The notes beneath the pieces are model-generated. The model was not told the DNA's origin and did no database searches. It saw only the letters and a list, made by a program, of their open reading frames with translations. From positions 74,850,383 to 74,914,382 of the forward strand of contig CM055092.1 of the NCBI GenBank assembly GCA_029204225.1: 64,000 bases of DNA, given 5' to 3'. The position numbers and the translations under genes are program-made. Source of the stretch: Diphasiastrum complanatum (Eukaryota; Streptophyta; Lycopodiopsida; Lycopodiales; Lycopodiaceae). Shown here one piece after another: positions 1 through 10,290 of this stretch (positions are counted from its first letter, which is position 1; every line of letters begins with the position of its first letter).

Positions 1-336
1 TCTTGTTGAATGAAATTAACTCTCACTCCTCTTACGCAAACATCAATATAAAGAGAATGTATGGCTGTCTTTGATGCCTAAATTATTTCTACATTCTCTT
101 CATATCAGATTATCAGCATTAGAGGATTGCATGGCTGTCTCAGACACCTAATCGTTTATGCAATCTTTCTTTCATAGTAGTCTAAGACTCCTACACTGAT
201 AATCTTATTCAACTCAAAAGAATGGCTCGTAATCTCCGTTCTATAAGTAATCCACGATCCTGTTAAACACAGTTATTGTTGTTCTTTCATTATCATTATT
301 GTTGTCTTTCATCTGTAGGCATTCACCCAACAAATG
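1..336 (+). repeat. LTR-like remnant with two stem-loops
   Basis: This stretch ends directly at a retroelement primer-binding site, so it is probably the 3' part of a plus-strand LTR that starts outside the window. Two diverged copies of a block containing ATGGCTGTCT and CCTAA lie in tandem. Each block is bounded by its own inverted repeat: 51-61 pairs with 90-100, and 125-132 pairs with 158-165, giving two adjacent hairpins. No ORF of note is present. The LTR assignment rests mainly on position, because the second LTR is not in view. Confidence 0.4.
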
Positions 337-348
337 TGGTATCAGAGC
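337..348 (+). other. primer-binding site (initiator Met tRNA type)
   Basis: TGGTATCAGAGC matches the 3' end complement of plant initiator tRNA-Met, the usual minus-strand primer of Ty1/copia and many Ty3/gypsy elements. It indicates a plus-oriented element, whereas the adjacent RT fragment at 477-701 is minus-oriented, so the two are not parts of one intact element. Confidence 0.6.
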
Positions 349-476
349 TGATAATTTCCATCTTACGAACCACCACAAGATTGGTATCAGCTTCACACAC
401 CACAAAAGAACCGACTCACTTCAGCTCCCTCTTTCCAACAGAAGCAATTAGATTTGATTCGAGGATTCTGAATTTT

Positions 477-701
477 TCAAGAATGTGTTTCAAATACCTC
501 TGTTGGCTTAGAAAGATTGTCCTTCTTGGTTCGATCATGAAGGATCTGAATGCCAAGTAAGATAGTGAAACTAGGTCCTAGATCTGTGATGTCAAAATCT
601 TTAGAAATACTTGACTTAGTAGTTTCTAATAGAGAGTTAGAATCACTTAAAAGCAAACAATCATCTATATAAAGTGCAATAATTAATGTAACTAGGACCA
701 T
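477..701 (-). pseudogene. Ty1/copia reverse transcriptase fragment
   Basis: The conceptual 74-residue peptide contains ALYIDDCLLL, a form of the copia RT YVDD active-site motif. It continues into a segment with DITDLGP and LLGIQI, which in copia RT reads roughly DLG...LGI. Only this palm-domain scrap is present; integrase and RNase H are missing on both sides. It is a dead fragment, probably left after rearrangement next to the LTR-like sequence at the window's left edge. Confidence 0.6.
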
Positions 702-2410
702 TATGTTTGATCCTAAGCATGCTCATGTCCACAAGATTCTTCAATACAAAATTTGAATCCAAGCTACGACCATGATGGAAGTATCAGTCTTCTTTCCACA
801 AAAAAGAAGAAAACAAATTTTATATTTCTGCATGGCTTGAGCCATGACATACCTAGCACACACAATGCATCACTAATTGAAGGTTAATTTACCAAAAAAT
901 ATGCTTCAAAAGTCATAATTGGGTTGATCCACAACATTTACTGCATACTTCATTCAAATTCACGTGACTACCTAAATTTTTTGGCAATAGCACACATTAA
1001 GCCTCAATAGTGTACACTTTAATATGCATGGATTTATTTGATCTATTGTAGCTTCAATAGTGTGCCTCATGCTAGTTATAACAACTCACAACAAGTTTAC
1101 AAAGTTGACTTATGCATGGCACTTCATACCAATCACAAAGGCAAAAAGTACTTAATTTCTAGCACTGTTTCAATAATTGACATGAGAATACCATTAACAT
1201 TATAATGATCACCTAGGCCATCACACATGCTCCAAATCAATTGACTAGATCACCTTCATGCATGAAAGTCAATTCAACAATGCACAGATGCTCCAAATCA
1301 ATTGACTGGGTCAACTTCATGCATGAAATTAAGGCCAATTCAACAACCCACAAAAGATGTTAAAATCAAGCTCAAAAAACATAGTAGTTGTAAATCACAT
1401 GTTGATGTTTTAGGATTTTTCTCACATACGTATACCGCTATGAGGACTCCCTTAGGATCTAAACTATGATAAACTCGTACAAGCTAACTACAACATCAGA
1501 TAATTCACTCATCCAACCCTACCACATAATTCCATCTCCATATTGAGCCCATATATTGGATGATATTAAGTTTCACATACGATATTGACAACATAGCATT
1601 GATCCAATGGATGCCTCCTTTTTGCTACTCCCTCTTGGTTAAAGAACTAAGGCTCTCATTACAAGATCACAATAAAATAACAAGGTTATCCGAAATATCA
1701 TGATGAGCTTTGTCAAGTGAGCTCAAACGTGCTTTTAAATGGTTAAAAAATGAAAAAACAATGACTGCAGTCTAAAAAAGTAAAAAATTAAAATGTACAT
1801 TTTCTTAGTGTTCAAAGTCAACTAAAAGCGACAAGTCAGCTTTTAACAAATTGTTCATAATACCTAACAACTATTGTAGCAAAGCTAATAACCAAAAACA
1901 TACTCTCTTCAACATAGTGCACATATGAATTTGGAGAGATAATGTAAGATCAATTATCTTCATGATATTGGATAAATTATAGAACGAAAAACTGTCTAAT
2001 ATTCAAATCAATTTTTATAGTCTTTGAAACCTCTAGAAGTTATTACTAACTTTTTCATTTTAGAACAATAAGACACCATCAACACAATTTGCAACACAAT
2101 ATAATACAAATTGATTTTTTTAATTTTATTGGCCAATCCATCACCTTGGATAAGGCTGGCCCCATCACCCCAATGGAATGGTGGATGCCTATACACCACA
2201 GTATGCAAATTCAAACTGAGGCAGCTTGCACTTACATACAACAAGTGGCGAGTCGAGTGACTTTGCGCAAAGCCTTCCTCATCCTCCTATTAGACTTGTC
2301 ATGTTATGGTCCATTTAATATGCACTTAGAGGACTTCTCCATGCAAAGGAGATTCCCATTGTTTTCATCAAGATTTCATGAACGATTTGTCCCATCATGT
2401 TCTCATCAGC
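702..2410. other. AT-rich intergenic DNA, no gene seen
   Basis: No convincing coding region, RNA gene or complete transposon was seen. Short imperfect duplications occur, for example a repeated block around TCCAAATCAATTGACT near 1233 and 1291. Short ORFs near 2008-2505 have no recognisable domain. Confidence 0.5.
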
Positions 2411-2602
2411 GATTACGAAGCAAGGGGGTCTTCACCTTCCTCTACCTTCCTCTGAAGACTGGAACGGTCGATCCCATTCATTTCATTTTTCTCCATCATC
2501 AATGAGGATTACGAAGCAAGGGGGGCTTCACCTTCCTCTACCTTCCTCTGAAGACCGGAACGGTCGATCCCATTCATTTCATTTTTCTCCATCATCAATG
2601 AG
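2411..2602. repeat. 96-bp tandem duplication
   Basis: Two adjacent copies (2411-2506 and 2507-2602) begin with GATTACGAAGCAAGGGGG and differ at only a few positions. The length is a multiple of three, so it shows up as a repeated peptide in a short ORF, but I see no evidence that this is coding. It lies 200-400 bp upstream of the W-box cluster of the WRKY gene. Confidence 0.85.
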
Positions 2603-2806
2603 GCTTGAACCGTGGGGAGAAGCTATGAGGAACGCATCCATGGGCTTGGGATGCAAAAGTTGATCCCCCCATCAAAGTGGGACTCTTGGGTGGCTTGAGA
2701 CTTGAGGGATTCTTCAAAGGCAAAGGGCAAGCGTGCTTATTTGTAAAGTGCGAAACCAGTTTCAGCTAAAACTCACCTGTTACGTGTGGCTTTACATTTT
2801 TGAGTC

Positions 2807-2957
2807 TTGACCGTCTTGACCACCCCTTTTCATTTGTTTTTATTGACTACTTGTTGCCCAGGGGGGTGGGTTTTGAACAACTCGTTAAAGCTGTCTTTTC
2901 GTTGACCGTTATAGTCAACCCCTGGCAACCCTAGTCCCCGGTTTGACTCTCAGTCAA
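2807..2957. promoter_or_regulatory. W-box cluster upstream of the WRKY gene
   Basis: Seven WRKY-binding W-box hexamers (TTGACC or TTGACT) occur in 151 bp: plus strand at 2807, 2816, 2843, 2902 and 2943; minus strand (read as AGTCAA) at 2913 and 2952. The last four form two inverted pairs, 2902/2913 and 2943/2952. With equal base composition about 0.15 such hexamers would be expected here. WRKY genes are known often to carry W-boxes and to regulate themselves or each other. Auto- or cross-regulation of the gene starting at 3906 is inferred. Confidence 0.75.
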
Positions 2958-3551
2958 CTAACCCAACTGTGGTTAGGGATGAAGATTTTCTCTTTTTTGT
3001 CTCTCTCACACGCCATACCTAGCGATTGATAGTGCTGATCTGCAGCCGCAGGCCTTTTTATCCTGCATCTGGGGATATTTTCTGTCAGGAAAGGCTGCTT
3101 TGTGAGAGACCCATGTCGTACATTTGCTTGAAAATTGAGATTTTGTGTGTGCTACATCCACCAGAGTTAGTGGAATTGCTGTCTACAAAGGGTTTGATTG
3201 CGGATCATTAGCTTCAATATTGTGGGCTGTTGCCAATCCATTGTGTTAGATTATCCCTTGCAATAAAGTGCAGTGGTTTTTTTGTGAAATCAGTGACCCT
3301 GGTTTGAATGATTGAAGAGATTTGTATGCCTGAGAGAGGAGGCCTTTGCCAAAATACGTGAAGAGATGACAACAGCAAAGAGCTAGTGTGACACTCAGTG
3401 TTATGCCTGTTCTCGCCTATTGGCCTGCAGAAGATGAAGCTTTCAAGCTCATCTCTTGTCTGCTCACATCTGATGTATTCATTTTCAAGTTTGTTTTCAT
3501 CTGATTGGCTTTCAAAATTGAGAGTTGGAGGTCCTTAACAGCCCCTGCGCG

Positions 3552-3575
3552 CCCCCCCCCCCCCCCCCCCCCCCC

Positions 3576-3664
<89 letters not shown>
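3552..3664. repeat. poly-C run plus (CT)n microsatellite
   Basis: About 25 consecutive C residues (3552-3576), one G, then roughly 87 bp of almost pure CT. It lies in the presumed 5' leader or 5'-UTR intron of the WRKY gene. Six-frame translations give only Leu-Ser or Arg-Glu repeats and are not real proteins. Confidence 0.95.
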
Positions 3665-3669
<5 letters not shown>

Positions 3670-3670
3670 C

Positions 3671-3830
3671 GAGCTTTACAGCCACTGTGAAGAGGAGAAA
3701 CAAGGTGAGGCTAGCCTTATTATCAGAGGATAAGTAATTGTTAAACAGTACCAAAGTACTGTCTCAAATTGAGTTTTACAGCCACAGTGAAGAGGAGAGA
3801 ACGGAGGCTAGCCTCATTATCAGAAGATAA
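3671..3830 (+). repeat. duplicated 60-bp block in the WRKY leader
   Basis: Positions 3671-3733 and 3771-3830 are diverged copies 100 bp apart. Both start with GAG(C/T)TTTACAGCCAC and end with ATCAGA(G/A)GATAA. Both copies contain the same potential acceptor (TTTACAG), so the duplication may have doubled a splice site. Confidence 0.75.
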
Positions 3831-3905
3831 CTGCAATTACTTTCCAATTACCATTGTTGGCATCTGCAAGGGTGTACTTTGCTTAGGATACATTGGCCAG
3901 ATCCT

Positions 3906-4680
3906 ATGGAAGATCAGCATTTTCAACAAAGTCGGAACGCCAATATTGATTTGGAGGAAGAACTAGAGAATATTTTACAGTCTTTGGCACGAGAGGAGCC
4001 TCTTGAATCATACACTCCTGCAATGACAGCAAGTGATGCAGTGCATCAATGCATGCTGAGTTCTGGTGCTCTTTGGACCTTGCCTTTTGACCTGTCCTCC
4101 ACCAGCAATTTCATGTCCTGCAACTTCTCTCTCAGCTCTAAGATTAGATTTGCAAAAGCCTATAATTTCAGATCTTTCCACAGCAGCAAGAGCAGAAACT
4201 ATAAATCAACAGGCATTTTATCTGGATTACCCAGGAACAACAGGAAGCTTTCAGCATCTGCTGCATTTGCCTGAAATTGAAAGAGAATTGCTGGCGCATT
4301 TTCCGCGGGTGGGGGAACTACGTTATGAAAGTGAGCTCAAATTGCTATCCTCATCAGCACTGAATTCAACAGGCATTTCTTTGGCAGCTGATTTGTCGAA
4401 CAAGGAGAGGCTTCCCAGTAGAAGAGGCCCAGGCATCGTATTGACTTCAATCCTCTCTGAATTGTCGCCAGAAGAAGGCTCACCTATTGTTAGTCCAACT
4501 GCTAATTCATCATTTTCATCCTCATTAACTGATGAAGCTCATGCAGATCACGAGGAATCTAGTCATACAGTGGCTGTCACTGCAGCCTCAGGCGATTCAA
4601 CTGCTGCGCGAGCCAAGAGGAAATCTCCAGCTAGGGTACCTGAGGAGGATTTACCATCAATTACAACCCATGAAAAGCAG

Positions 4681-4749
<69 letters not shown>

Positions 4750-6966
4750 GATCTCGACTGTGTAGACATCTTTCTGACCATTGCTAATTTTTCAACTGTC
4801 AGAAGCAAAACTGCAAAGAAGGGCAAGAAAAGAATACGAGAACATAGGTATGCCATCCAGACAAGAAGTGAGAAAGATATATTGGAGGATGGATACAAAT
4901 GGAGAAAGTATGGTCAGAAGGCAGTGAAGAACAGCCCTTATCCTAGGTATAATAATCATATACTAGCAATTCTGTCACTGCACTTCACCTAGTAACCCTC
5001 TTATGAGTAATTCAGGTATGCCAAAGTTAGATGAACTAATGTGTAACCCCCCCCTTGCATGAGAATTTGAAACATTGCTAAAGGTATGCTGAAAGGAATT
5101 TAGATATGACTACATTATGACCTTTAGCTAATATAAGATCTTATACTTGGCTTGTAATTTTACTGAAAACATGAACTTAAAGATGTTGTAGTTGTTCACT
5201 TGTTTATTTTTAGTTTTCTAGATTTCTTTGAAAGAAGGCCATTAATGGTAAGAGAATAAACTTTCTATGCTAAAACTAAATATTGGATTTTCATGAAAAT
5301 ATCTATGATCTTTAGCTACTAAGAGCTTTAGCTACTATGAGATAGAATAAGTGGGCTTGTTTTGCTTCAAAGCTTAAACTTGGATGTGATGTTGGATCCT
5401 TTTCTTGCTTCTACAACATTTACATTATGGCCAAGCCAAAAAATTCCTAGATCTAGGAGCAAGCTCTTGAGATGTCACTATGTAACGGCCTGGGTTTCAG
5501 CCTATGCCTTCCTTGCCTAGCCACACTAAATAACTCTACCAAGCTCACCCCATTGCCATGGATGGAAATGGTGTTGTATGGCTTCACCAATTCATTCTTA
5601 GTCTTCAAATTTTTATGAGGCATGTGGATAAAGATCTGACATAAGATTTAGGAGTCGTATGATTGATATTCATTTTAGTTTTCAGTTTTTTCTTCTGAGG
5701 CTTGCAAATAGAGTTTATACTATGATTTATCTTCTTTTAGTTCAAATTTATTTGAGCTTATGGGTGTTGTTATTTGATTGCTTCATCTATTCATATTTTT
5801 AGTTTTTCAAAATTAGATTATATGATGTAGTTTGTTAGCTTTCAGGCTACAATGGTAAGCGATTGTGATGATTTCACTTCAACATTTTCAATCCTCTCCT
5901 CAAATTGAAAGGTTTCAAAAGAGTGAACTCATGACAATCTCTTCAAAATCGATTATGTAGTATACCAAGGCTTATACCGAGGACTGCATTTTTCCATGAG
6001 TGATATTATATACCTCGGTATATTCATTGAAAAAAAATGCAAATTGCAAGGATTATACCAAGTATATACCAAGGTCAGTCAATGCACAAAACCCTCGTGT
6101 CGTTGACCACCCTCGCACCCATTCTTTTGGCTATCTTTTTTTTAAAACGTTCCAAAATAGCGTTGGAAAGCTTCTCCTTTCTTATACAATCTGGTAAGAG
6201 ATGACATGTCTATGTACCTGAGTTGAGCACAAGATTTGATTTTTTTTGGGTTTTTTTCATGTCATTTTGAATTGAAATCTTTCTTTTTTTGCATTTTCTA
6301 ACCATTTATAGCTTTGAGCTTACAAAGCTTCTCATGGAGTTCCAAATCATCTTGTTTTTGCTCAAGATTATTTGAGCTTGTACATGTAATGCTTTACCTA
6401 TTTATTTGTAATTTTCTAGGTTTTTTTTTCTAAGACTAGCTAACAAGCAAGGAATTAGTTAATAGTTGTTGCACATCCCATACATCGATGCATTGCTTCC
6501 TCCTTTGTCATTAACCATACAATACCAATCCATGTTAGTATTAAACAAAGAGGTATTTTGCAAATATGCATTCTAAGTGTGCATGTGCGTATCTTATGAA
6601 GAAAAGTCCACAAAGTAGGTGTGTGTGTGTGTGTGTGAAAAGTTGGATAATTTATTTTTTTCATCTTGTATTTTACACAGTGAAATGTGTTTCAATTGCA
6701 GAAGCTACTATCGTTGCACATATGCCAAATGCATGGTCAAGAAAACAGTGGAGCGATCCTCTCAAGATCCTGGTATGGTGATCACAACCTATGAAGGTGT
6801 GCATATACACCCCAGTCCTGCAACTATCAAAAATTCTTCAGATACTACATTGAACAGCTCCAGAGCCATGTACACACATTTTCCTACACCTATCAAATTG
6901 CTTCCCCCATGCAATAGCTTTGATCTTGCTACACAAATCGGAGGTCAACATTGTCATGTGCCTTAA
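3906..6966 (+). CDS. WRKY transcription factor, group IIc type
   Basis: Nuclear DNA-binding factor predicted to bind W-boxes. Proposed exons are 3906-4065, 4136-4682, 4803-4946 and 6702-6966, giving 371 residues, all with GT-AG junctions and compatible phases. The WRKY domain has an intact WRKYGQK (about residues 269-275) and a C-X4-C-X23-H-X1-H zinc site (C289, C294, H318, H320), as in group IIc. The third intron splits the Arg codon after NSPYP, the conserved position in this family. A basic stretch (KTAKKGKKR) precedes the domain. The Ser- and acid-rich N-terminal part looks like an activation region. The WRKY half is firm. The ATG and the 70-bp first intron are inferred because the reading frame changes between about 4050 and 4135; a frameshift is the alternative. 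Confidence 0.85.
4066..4135 (+). other. putative 70-bp first intron of the WRKY gene
   Basis: The frame beginning at ATG 3906 and the frame leading to the WRKY domain differ. Removing GTGCTC...CTCTCAG exactly restores one frame. The 3' end is pyrimidine-rich (AACTTCTCTCTCAG). Seventy bases is near the lower limit for plant introns, so a sequencing error or true frameshift remains possible. Confidence 0.5.
4683..4802 (+). other. 120-bp WRKY intron made largely of a (CT)n microsatellite
   Basis: Donor CA|GTCTCT and acceptor CAACTGTCAG|AAGC give matching codon phase. About 60 bp of the intron is uninterrupted CT. The intron is stop-free and 120 bp long (divisible by three), so retention would insert 40 residues, mostly Leu-Ser repeats, just before the basic region of the WRKY domain. 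Confidence 0.7.
4947..6701 (+). other. 1755-bp intron inside the WRKY domain
   Basis: Donor CCTAG|GTATAA and acceptor TTCAATTGCAG|AAGCTAC sit at the conserved R-type position of group IIc WRKY genes. The intron holds a short (GT)n tract (about 6619-6638) close to the acceptor, an inverted repeat at 5973-6022 and no coding sequence. Confidence 0.9.
5973..6022. repeat. inverted repeat in the WRKY intron
   Basis: TATACCGAGG (5973-5982) pairs with CCTCGGTATA (6013-6022) across 30 bp. Several TATACCAAG-type half-repeats surround it at about 5960 and 6055-6072. It may be the core of a small fold-back element. Confidence 0.55.
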
Positions 6967-9769
6967 TTGGATAGAGGGCTTAACTTGGAGGAGATATTTC
7001 CATGCTGAACAAGATGAGCCTTGAAATATAATAAGTTCAAAATTGAGTCAAAATTCAAATCACAAGGCTTTATTAGATAGCACTTGACTATATGTGCACA
7101 TATAAGTCATTCTTTGTTTCTTTTTTAAGCTATAGGAAACAAAAAGCACTTAGCATGCATTCATGCAAGGTTGTCTAATATCATTATGAGATCTAGGTCA
7201 AAAAAGCTTTGTATAGTACAAGATGACATACCTTAGCAACAACAAAATTCCATTTCAACTTGCCTTTACATTCAAAATGTCTTAGTTTTTTTTTTATTGC
7301 TTCTATACATTTAGCATTGGCCAACTCTTTATAATCTGCTTCAATATTGTTAGAAAACAATGAAGTTAGAGTAGCATTGTTCAATTTTGTTGCTTAAGAC
7401 ATGTTGCAATGCATGGTTAATGAAAGTAGTGCACCATCATCAATGATGTACAAAGCAATGTGTTTTAAATAGGAATCAATGCTTTGAGTTTAAATTGTCA
7501 CTTACTTTTTCTATCCATATTAGTTTGCTTCAATACTATGTTCCATATTCATCTACTATCCCTTGCAAAATCTTCTAGATGCATAATTTACTAGTCACAT
7601 TTTAACACTAAGTATGCAAGTCTTTGTTCAAGGACATGCAATGGATATAGTTGCATTGAATAAATATGTTAGTACTCTTAGACTATCATTAGAGGTATAA
7701 TATGCACTCTAGGCCAAAGTTTTCTATAGAACATAGCTGATATTTAGAAGGTATACTATACTAGAAAATTATGTAAAACTCGAATAATATGTCAATTATA
7801 CAATTTCTCAAAATCAAATGCATGTTATATGCAACTTCTGCTTGATAATTATCAATTTGCTTTTGCATATGAGACAAATTAGAATATTGTTGCTTAAATT
7901 GATGAATAGGATATCAAGTGCATGGTAGTAATTTTTGAAGTCTATGAGAGAATTTGAACTTTCCAAACGTCTAATTTGTTCAAAGCCTTGTTATTTCAAT
8001 TACAAAGAGGAAATTGATGCCATGCTCATGGAGGCTTGAATCCCACCTAGTTCTTCTTTGGCATACTTGAGAGCCGGGGTTCGCTCTTAGGTTAGGTTCT
8101 GCCAAACATTGTGCACTTGTGCATATAAACTATGAAGTACATGGTAAATGCTGTGTTTTGCGCGAGTTTAAGGGGAGGAAAGTAAGAGGAGGAAGTATCT
8201 ACTTGTACTTGGTTTACACTATCAAGTTCCATTGTTGCCACCTCAAATCTGTAGTCACATTTGTGCCATATGCCTATACAAGATATTTGACATAACCAAT
8301 AGTTTTTCTAAATGCTTGCCACAAAATATACGATTCCGTGATTAATTATACATGACCTTTACCTATCATAGAGTCATAGTGGTTACCTTGTTTAAGTTCA
8401 AAATTTGAAACTTATAGGTATTGTTGAAGTGCTATACGGTTCATATACAGATCATGTATCTTCCTCGTCTATGTATCAGAGTACATACTGATAGCTATTT
8501 AGATAACAGTTTGGCCCCAGGTACCGTGTACCTCCTTCCATTATCTGTGATGATGGCCATAGAGATATGGGTACGACAGTAGGACGATATTTTTCAGCTA
8601 TGAAACTTCCAACTTTGTTTCAGTATTTTTTTTAGGCTATCTTGTCATCATGGTTCAGGATTACACGAGAGTTATGGCATCAATCACAAAGTCTACATTT
8701 GACTTTTAATTTTGCACTCGGTAAACACGGCAATTGATTACACAACAGATTGTGAGGCAATATAGCTGATGGAATGTTTCACGGTAGTATCCTTGAGTCT
8801 GCATGCACATTTACTGAATGTTGCTGCAGATGAACGACTGTTGAACAACTTCAAAGCATGTAGGGCGTGTCTTCACCTTAATATAAACTCGTGACTCGTG
8901 TTTAATGCACAATATTAGACTGCTCAGCAAATTTCCTTGTAGGGCCTAGGCTATCGCACCGATTGATCAGTTTCTTGATACTACCAATTTATTTAGAAGA
9001 TCTTCAGTTCACTGCATACACGTCAGTGAGATTTGTAGTGAAGCTGAAAGAATTTTATATCTATTATACTTAGCATGATCAATAAACTCATAGTTTCAGA
9101 TTCTTAAGCTTGTGGTTTCATTCAATATTAGTTTAAAGAATGAAAACTTTAATGATGTGATATCAGCAACCAGAGCTTTCATACGTCACGCAGACCATCC
9201 ACACGAAGGGGAGTCCAGAAATGAGATCAGCAAAAACTCAATTTGCAACTGACTTCAAATATTCAACGAAACCCAGGCTCAAGCGACATGACACAACACT
9301 TTTGCAATTACCAATCAACCATTCAATTCTCAGATTCAGACAAAACCCACCTCAAGTTTAAGCAAAAACAACCAACACATTAACCTTAAACACCCAATAT
9401 ACTCGTCCAGCTCTTTCAGCTTATAACACTAAACTTTCATCTCAAAATTTTACTCAAACTAATAGCATCAATGGTATCCCACGTCCAGGTCAGCTAAGTT
9501 GCTAACCCAAATTGCTTTGTAGTTGAAGATGATGAGATGCAGTGTCATCCATCCCCGATGTGAATCACAGCAGTCGGAAGCTGAAGCTGGATGGATGCGG
9601 ACACTTTCATATTTGAATAAAATAAGAGTCTGAGAGCAGAAGGGAGAGGGGGATGGGTCATAAACTGGACAGACCGACCAGTCGCTCTCCCTGGTCCCTC
9701 CAAAACGTGTTGGGCCGGGCAAAATCCACGCGCCTAGCCTTTTAATGAGACCCCCAACTCGGGTGCTAC
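6967..9769. other. downstream and intergenic DNA, no gene seen
   Basis: The first part is presumably the 3' UTR of the WRKY gene. Beyond it I see AT-rich DNA with only short, domain-free ORFs, for example 7193-7384 and 9468-9722 on the minus strand. Confidence 0.5.
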
Positions 9770-9794
9770 TGACCCTGACCCTGACCCTGACCCT
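9770..9794. repeat. short CTGACC tandem repeat
   Basis: Four perfect CTGACC hexamers followed by CTCCC. It resembles but is not the plant telomere repeat (CCCTAAA). Confidence 0.8.
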
Positions 9795-9927
9795 CCCTTT
9801 TTGTAAATATATTATGGCAAAGCTTTATATATATCATGATGATTCATGATGCATTCCCATGCATGTCAAGTTTTGCACTTGACAGCTTGTGGTGGCTCCT
9901 CTATAGATGATTGATATAATTTCACGT

Positions 9928-10015
9928 ACTTTGGTGTCCATAAAGATCAAGGTGGATGCAAAATGACAAGGACTTTGGTGTCCATAAAGATCAAGGGGGA
10001 TGCAAAATGACAAGG
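9928..10015. repeat. 44-bp tandem duplication
   Basis: Two copies (9928-9971 and 9972-10015) start ACTTTGGTGTCC and differ at a single visible position (GGTGG versus GGGGG). Confidence 0.85.
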
Positions 10016-10107
10016 ACACTTGCATCTTGGATGGATAATTGATGATTCTAGATCTGCAATACATGCAACTTCTTGTTACTTTAGTATTGTCCAATGCATG
10101 TTGGTGT

Positions 10108-10290
10108 AGTGTGCTTGGGTTGGGTTTGCCCACCCAAGTTAGATTCCCTACCCAACCAATAACTAGTTTACCTGAATCCCAATTGCCAATTTGTGGCCGC
10201 ATGGTGACTTAGAATTTGTGGCCAATTTGTGGCCGCATGGTGACTTAGAATGCTTGGGTTGGGCTTGCCCACCCAAATTAGTTCTCTGCC
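10108..10290. repeat. 36-bp tandem repeat with flanking hairpin units
   Basis: CCAATTTGTGGCCGCATGG-type copies begin at 10186 and 10222 (period 36). They are flanked by two copies of GCTTGGGTTGGG(T/C)TTGCCC, near 10108 and 10251, each forming a small stem-loop with the following ACCCAA. Confidence 0.7.

Larger units (their letters stand above)
2958..3905 (+). other. putative promoter-proximal and 5' leader region of the WRKY gene
   Basis: This interval links the W-box cluster to the chosen ATG. It contains a C-run plus (CT)n tract and a duplicated block, described separately. The text CT-rich tract then GAGCTTTACAG resembles a 3' splice site, so a 5'-UTR intron is possible. The transcription start cannot be placed from sequence alone. 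Confidence 0.35.

Noticed and set aside
2089-2663. 138- and 88-aa ORFs upstream of the WRKY gene
   Set aside because: No recognisable domain. The repeat-containing part comes from the 96-bp duplication, and the region looks like promoter DNA.
3512-3754. Leu-Ser and Arg-Glu repeat ORFs at all (CT)n/(AG)n tracts (also 17.2-17.5, 28.4-28.8 and 33.0-33.4 kb)
   Set aside because: They are translations of dinucleotide microsatellites. The open frames on both strands arise because CT/AG repeats have no stop codon.
9770-9794. Possible interstitial telomere repeat
   Set aside because: The unit is CTGACC (6 bp) with four copies and does not match CCCTAAA.
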